NCBI GenBank assembly: GCA_012295275.1
Contig: CM022671.1
Coordinates: 33,856,683 to 33,879,182 of the forward strand
DNA length: 22,500 nt
Reading direction: 5' to 3'
Origin: Chrysomallon squamiferum
Taxonomy: Eukaryota; Mollusca; Gastropoda; Neomphalida; Peltospiridae
Positions 16,624-22,500 of this stretch are shown in pieces; position 1 is the first letter of the stretch; the number at the start of each line of letters is the position of its first letter. The notes under the pieces are model-generated. The model did not search any database. It was not told the DNA's origin and saw only the letters and a list, made by a program, of their open reading frames with translations. The translations under genes were made by a program, and so were the position numbers.

Positions 16624-19600
16624 TCAACGTAACTTGATCTTCTTTTTTGATGTACGAAATTTCTCATGGCCTGCAAATAATAAATATAAATGTCTTATGA
16701 GATCATCATTGTTCTTCTGTTATTGTTTCTGAGCTGATTAATGCAGTGCACATTTTTTGAAACTGATCACTGTTTTGTGTAGTTCTTGTCATTTAATGCA
16801 AATATTTTTCATCATTTTGTTGATCTTGATTCAAATATAAGAAGATTATTTAAAATGTACAATAAAGACCAATAATAATAATAATAATAATAACAACAAC
16901 AACAATAATAAGAGAAAAGAGTGAACTCCCTTTGTCAGACTGATTTATCTTTCCCTTTGACATTGGTGCTGTTGTCTATGATGACATAATGGTATATGTT
17001 TTCTATGTGCTTTTTTTTTTATCACTGCATCAGGAAACAAAAACAAAGAATATATATATAACTCTCTATTCCGATAGCAATGATATCCACTGAATGAATT
17101 CGTTTATGCCTTAGGCAGCCCCCAGACCCCTTGTTCAATTTAAGTGTTTTTGCCTCATTTCAAAAAGAGTCTAGTTAACGGTTATAGTGCATATATCTAT
17201 TTGTATGCAGTGTCTTACCTCGTATATTTTGAAGTTTGCTGTCCTGCGTGTAAACCAGAACAGCTTGAGGTGTCAGTTTGTCACCAAGGACGACAGGGAC
17301 TGCTGGTGCTTTGTCATTCAAATGTTTAGATCGTTTTGGCATCACCGATGATTCCATGTATATTCGGGGAAGTGAATCAACCAGTTGTCTGAATAAATCA
17401 GTCAGTTAATATTTAATCCTAGCACCATTTATTAAATATAATATATAATGTAATATAATATACTGGCTATTTGGTATAAATGTAAATGATTTATATAAAT
17501 GAAATTTATAATTATGGATAATATGTATTATGTGCTTCAATGTAATGCTACTTTCAAAATGTTTTATGTAATACTGTTCTGATGGTTTACAATTATACCC
17601 AAATTTAAAGCGTACTAAACGGTGTCGTATAAAATTGGTGTATTTAAATTATTTATATTTCTAAGTTGCTGTACTATTGACTTGGCTGACCTAGCGCTCA
17701 TAACGAAGTATGACATTAAATCAATACTGTTAAAAAGCATTAACCGCTTTGTATCTGACGTCGTGACGTCATTGCGTACATGGCGGGCAGGTATGTAGTA
17801 CATATGTTAATTTTCTAAGAACATTAAAAACAAAAACTTAGCAAATCGATCAGCCCTGTACGCGACAACCTTACAATAATGGTGCCCAGACATGGTTAAG
17901 CTTTATCCATGTATGTCATTATGGAATAAATAAATACTGATTATTTCTAATCTTACCAAACGGACTTGACTAACATTAAAAAACAGAATAAAAAATAATA
18001 ATAAAAAAAAAAAAATAATAATAATTAAATTAAAAATTACTTCGCTTTCTGCATCGTTTTCGTCCTCCACGGGCAAGAAGTTGCTTTAAATGCCGGAAAG
18101 AGTTGACTGTTCGAAGACTGAATACCATCATTTCGGTCAGTCATTTTCAAAGACCAGTGCTCGTGCAGAAGCGGAAGCGGAACTTTCGAGGAGCCCTTGG
18201 AAGATTTTTTCTCCACTACTTTTTCTTGTGATGAAGATTTCGTATGCGCTCCGGGTAAAGAATGTTTTGTCGTTATGTCTTTCCGATCCCTTCTCAGCGA
18301 CCCGAACTGAAGATCAGGAGAGCTGTTTGGATTCGATATACTCGCTCGCTTTGCACACATCTTATGTTGTGAAAGAAATCTGCCTCTTAACGGAAGACTG
18401 CTTCGATATTCAGGCTTGGACGCAGATGCACTGGCGGACTTCAACGACGGCGATGACGTAGATGGAGCAGATACTTTTGTATTGTCTTTTGAGCTCGACG
18501 GATTCTTTTTCTTGGCAACATCAGTACGACTATTTTTATTTGCTTCTCGACGGCTGCCAGATACAACAGTGAATTTGTTTCCATACATAAATTCGTCATT
18601 TTCCGACTCCGTGTGCGACCACGGTCTAATGGATTCCCGTGACGTGGATATTTGTTTCTGCGCTCTTCCCTGAGATTTAGAACTTTTACTCTTCGTTGGC
18701 AGATTTGTGCTTCCAGTATTTTTCACATCCTTTTTAGAAGTGTTGGTCTTGTGTTTGCTTTCTTCTTCGGAAGTGGAGTATCCGTCGTTTTCTGCCTGTT
18801 CTCCTTTAGCCTTCTTTCTTGACTTTCTTCGTTTCCAGCGATTGTATCTTAAGTCGACGTTTGGAACGTAGAAGCCATGCTGTTTCATAGAAGCAGGCAA
18901 ATCTAAAAAAACAAAACAAAAAAACGTCTGTAAGTATTCCTATTTATTTTTCTGTCGCTTACTGTTGGACTTTCTTTTTGTTAATTACCACAAGTTTCAG
19001 TTCAAGGTTATTGTTGTTGCTGTTTTTGTTGTTCTTGTTTAAGATATATGGATTAATTTTCTGTGATAGACAATTAAATGTACATTTAAATAAAGCAGAT
19101 ATATTTAGAATTTTGATTAAGTTTCTGTTATTGTCTTCAGCATGTCAGGTATTAGATAGCTGAGATAAAATTAAAATAAAATAAAGTTAATAATTACTTT
19201 ATAAAAAAGCTGAAATAAAACAAAGATACTAAAAACGTTTCACTGTTTATTTATTTGTTTTGTTTTGTGTGTGTGATAAAATATTATTAATAAACCTTTT
19301 TCCCCCATTTTGACAACACCCACCTGGAAAGGAATTAAAATATTTTACGATGTGATCTGCGTTTTCTACATCGGAACTCGACTGCTCAGAAAGGTTATCT
19401 CCCCTAGCAGAAATCTTCTTTATGCCCTTCTTCCTACGACACTTGATTTTTTCTTTCCCTCCAACGGCGTTATCGGTGCTGTAGCAGCTGCCAACAGAAC
19501 TAGAACGACTGCTGCAGTTATGACGCGATGGACTGCTGTCCTCTTCACTGTTATTGTGTCTGGAAACCGCTTTCATTTCACGGTCTTCATCCTCATCTGA

Positions 19601-22486
19601 CGATCCCACTGGATAAAATGCAATGTCCTGATTATACATAGATTCAACAACATAAGCAGCCTCAGCAGAAATTGAATGGTTCCATACAGTCGTTCTTTTG
19701 TGCATCATAGATGGAGGTTTCGCCATAAACTCAAAACTATTTTGTCCGTCTCGCTTTTTCTCTGCTTCGGTGACTGTATGATTAGCAGCGATTTTTCCTT
19801 CACTGTCCAAGGCAGTATAACTTTTTTTGCGTTCTAAAAATCGCAAACTCGACTTTGGGGAGTGTACAGTCCTTTTTGAAACATCATCGCCTGCTTCTTT
19901 ATTAGGGACAAATTTATTATTTGTGACAACAGATACAGTGATTTTGTCATTTTCTTGAGTATCAGTGACCGGATCTTTCGTTTCGGTTTCTACTCCGACT
20001 CTCTTCATCACATCTCGGACGTTATCAACAGACTTGGCCTCTGGTGTGCAAGAGTCCCAGGACAGCCTGCTTAAACCAGACCTTTCAGACGGCGATGTGC
20101 TAGTTGGAAGTTCAATTGCAGTAGAGGTTGTTACATAGGAAAGAGCTGTTCCGCTCAACGGAGTTTCCTCTCTAGAAGAAAATACCTGACGTGACTGAGG
20201 TCTGGCATTGGAAATAATCTCATCCGGGCTGGCAAACCGCACATCTGAAATTAAAATTTAGTTAACTGATAATTAAAGTTTAATAATGACCATGAGGTAG
20301 GTGATGATAATAATAATTATGATAATACTGACAAATATTCTAAATAGACGTGATGCCGAACGTTCTTAATACATATCAACAGTTTCCTTTATCCCTGTTA
20401 CTTTAGATCATTTTTTTTTTTTTTATTAAAAACCGCTGGTAGATAGATGTTCAACAAGATATTGATTGAAAAAAAAAAAAATAAAATAAAATAAAATAAA
20501 ATTAATAATAATAATAATAATAAAAATAAAATCACCTGATAAAGATCCTGTATCAATCTGTACGTCGATGAGGGAGTTTGGTTTATCGACATCGTTCGCC
20601 ATCCAGTGATTCAGTCGTGGAGAATTTTTCTTAGATTCTAAACTTCCATTACATGATGTGACTTGACAGTTTGCCCGACTCGAACAATCGCTATCTCCAT
20701 TTCTCGGTGAGATGACAGCTGTTCCGATTTCATGTGCAGATGTGTTAGGTTTTTCTCCTGCATCAGTTAGTGTCGGCAAATTCGGCTGTTTTAAATCGTC
20801 GCGCAAGTTTCTGTTCGATTGTCGTTCTTCAGTATCTTGTCCTGAAGTCTTAGCGATTGAAGAAGTGTTTGCTTTTCGTTTTGTCTTTGGACTTTGTTTC
20901 TCTGAAACGCCTTTTTTCTCTGCCGGTGATTGTTTGTCTGCGACTGTATTCCGAACAGACTGTTTTTCATTGTTATGTTTCTCTTTCAGCCGTTTTTTTG
21001 CAATGGAATTTTGACACGCGCGTTGTTCTTTAAAACAGCCTGACCTTGGAATGTCTTTTGAATCGGCTGCAGGTTCTGAGGACTTGCCAATGCTTGTAGA
21101 AGGCTTTTCCAGAATTTCACTTTTACCAGCATGTTTTAAAATCTCGGATGTAGATTTTATTTGCAAATTGTTTAAATTGGAATTTCCGTCGGACTGGTTT
21201 TCTACTTTAGAAGCTTGGTTTGTCTGCTGTTTTACCCTGGAATTTGTCTGACCTACATGTTTGGTTTTATATTTTCGTTTTATGCGCTGTTTTCTATAAG
21301 TTTGCCGAGGACTTTCGTCTGCATTACAATACTGCTCCAGATTCTTTTCTTTCTTGATTCGTAGTTTCGAGATACGTTTTGACTTAGAACGGTGAGTTAT
21401 TTTTAATTTTAGGCGTCTGTTTCGAATGGGCGTTTTCTGTACCAGTGTTTCTGAGTCTTGTGCCTCCTGGTAACCAGAAACTTGACCCAAGTCTTTATTA
21501 ACATTATTAATCTTGGATGCATCCTGAACTCCCACTGTCTTTTCACTTTCGAAGCAGCTGTCTGAAACTTTTGTTTTCGTTTTGTGGCGTTTGTGTTCGT
21601 CTTGGTTCTTTTGTCCAAATGTATTTGACGATTTTTTATCTTTACAAGAATCACCTATATTCCTTTCATGAATAGTCATCTTCGACGTACTTAGTGTTTC
21701 GATTGAAGCTTTGCTTTCAAGCCCTCTGTCCATCCTCTCGTCGTCCTTTCTTTTACATGACATGTTAAGCGATTCTTCTAGGTTAGTAGTCTCTGACAAG
21801 TAACCGGGTTCAGCTGTATCTCCGCCGCCGCTATTTGATTTTGCTGTAGTCAACAAAACATCTGTTTCTCCACTTCTCGAAACAGAATCCTCCCCTTTGA
21901 CTTTCGTAGGTGACTCTGTTACCTCGTTTTGGTTGTCTTTTACACTGTTACCGACTGCTTCACTGTATATGGTCAATCTTTTTCCTTCATTTTCCAAATC
22001 CGGGCTCAAACCTGGATTCGCCTTTGTAGACGGGGGTCGGTTTTCTTCCCTGTTCTCGTGAGACGCGCTAGATAACCTGCTTTTCTGCGTGTCCGTTAAG
22101 GCATCAGCGTCAGTTTGTATTTCACTGCTGTACTCCCATGGTGTGGTGATGGGGCTGTCGTCATTGTGATTTCCCGTGTAAATGTTGAACTCACTTACAT
22201 TGCTTGCTGGATTGAATTCCTCGCTTATACTTTCCAGTGCACTTTTCAGTGGGCTGTAGTTCCTGTTAGAGTCTGTTTCAGACATTGATTCCTTGGCCCT
22301 TCTCTCGTCATACCGCCTCTCTTGGAAGGTACACGCAATTCCATACACCCCGCTACCGAACTGCTGCGTTTTGCACATTCTGTAGTTGTCGGCTGCTTCA
22401 GTGGCGGGACTTCTCGCATTGCGCAGGTGCAGAATATCTTTCGTGTATCTGGTTACGAAAGACGGATCTTCGTCGAATTCGTCCAT
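16624..22486 (-). CDS. Unrecognised large, disordered, basic protein (five exons in the window)
   Basis: Minus-strand join: 22486-20536, 20244-19324, 18902-18041, 17388-17219, 16670-16624. All introns are GT..AG (AG|GTGATT, AG|GTGGGT, AA|GTAATT, AG|GTAAGA donors) and phases are consistent, giving 3951 nt and 1316 residues. I do not recognise the family. Most of the chain is Ser/Glu/Lys/Asn-rich, with predicted disorder and no catalytic motif. Basic clusters occur in the middle (near residues 360-415), at RYNRWKRRKSRKKAKG just after the exon 2/3 junction, and at the C-terminal end (KFRTSKKKIKLR); they look like nuclear-localisation or nucleic-acid-binding segments. Less repetitive and likely conserved are the first 70 residues, the segment spanning the exon 2/3 junction, and the exon 4 segment VVLGDKLTPQAVLVY. 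The upstream frame is open to the window edge, so ATG 22486 may be internal. The unbroken 1951-nt frame and matching splice phases support it as real. Confidence 0.85.
16871..16905. repeat. (AAT)n(AAC)n microsatellite in the last intron of the minus-strand gene
   Basis: AAT repeats to about 16892 followed by AAC repeats to about 16905, inside the intron 16671-17218. The remainder of that intron shows no other feature. Confidence 0.85.
17389..18040 (-). other. Intron between exons 3 and 4 of the minus-strand gene
   Basis: This intron of 652 bp starts with the donor AA|GTAATT and ends with TTCAG next to 17388. It is mostly AT-rich but contains an unusually GC-richer island at about 17750-17795 with CRE motifs. 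A-rich and AAT low-complexity sequence lies near 18000-18030. Confidence 0.75.
17756..17792 (+). promoter_or_regulatory. CRE pair with a possible tiny plus-strand first exon
   Basis: TGACGTCG (17756-17763) is followed directly by the perfect CRE TGACGTCA (17764-17771). Nine bases later come ATGGCGGGCAG (17780-17790) and the donor-like GTATGT. The arrangement resembles a TATA-less promoter with an 11-nt coding first exon on the plus strand, antisense to an intron of the large minus-strand gene. No partner exon on the plus strand was found in the window. The motifs are seen; promoter and exon function are speculative. Confidence 0.3.
20245..20535 (-). repeat. First visible intron of the minus-strand gene with AAAAT/AAT repeats
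   Basis: The intron runs from AG|GTGATT to TTTCAG|AT. Poly-A, (AAAAT)n and (AAT)n occupy about 20469-20523, immediately after the donor side, and a shorter AAT-like stretch lies near 20305-20325. The reading frame that runs through the donor into poly-Ile is an intron read-through, not part of the product. Confidence 0.85.
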
Positions 22487-22500
22487 CTTATACGTTCCAA

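Noticed and set aside
16624-16670. Alternative reading of the last minus-strand exon ending KENLK
   Set aside because: That frame needs a phase the preceding exon does not supply; the accepted frame ends at TGA 16624-16626.
18090-18673. Plus-strand frames of 123 and 85 codons
   Set aside because: Antisense shadows of exon 3 of the minus-strand gene, whose own frame is supported by splice-phase consistency.
21409-21654. Minus-strand 81-codon frame inside the large exon
   Set aside because: Same strand but another frame within the 1951-nt exon; a frame shadow.

Overview
The window is animal nuclear DNA: AT-rich, full of long microsatellites, with spliced genes bounded by GT..AG introns. A protostome, most likely a mollusc and perhaps a gastropod, is my inference. 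It rests on intron and repeat texture and on a family-61 glycosyltransferase resembling core beta-1,2-xylosyltransferases, an N-glycan modification known from plants and snails. No bacterial, viral or intact transposon genes are visible.

Layout: (1) 1-3023 has no gene and is dominated by AAT, CTA, TC, GAT, CA and TTA simple repeats. (2) 3024-5175 holds a plus-strand type II membrane glycosyltransferase of 506 aa with an uninterrupted coding exon. A cAMP-response-element/TATA pair, a possible leader intron and three upstream ORFs lie before it. (3) 5176-9065 is gene-free and repeat-rich. It includes a recent tandem duplication of about 0.5 kb whose units are joined at (GA)n tracts. (4) 9066-15863 (plus) is a complete 13-exon gene that I recognise as DALRD3, the DALR anticodon-binding-domain protein of tRNA-Arg m3C methylation; the model gives 760 aa. 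It carries a Ser/Asp/Cys-rich insert of about 180 aa that contains an in-frame 99-bp duplication. (5) 15864-16623 is a short convergent intergenic region with two poly-T tracts. (6) 16624-22486 (minus) is a five-exon gene for a disordered, strongly basic protein of at least 1316 aa that I do not recognise. It may continue past the right edge.

The three genes show no obvious functional link: Golgi glycosylation, tRNA modification and a probably nuclear disordered protein. DALRD3 and the minus-strand gene are convergent and their stop codons are about 760 bp apart. All splice phases in both multi-exon models were checked by hand and are consistent. The most noteworthy points are the crowded uORF leader of the glycosyltransferase, the DALRD3 insert, the unrecognised minus-strand protein, the microsatellite-bounded duplication, and a CRE with a possible tiny first exon inside an intron of the minus-strand gene.
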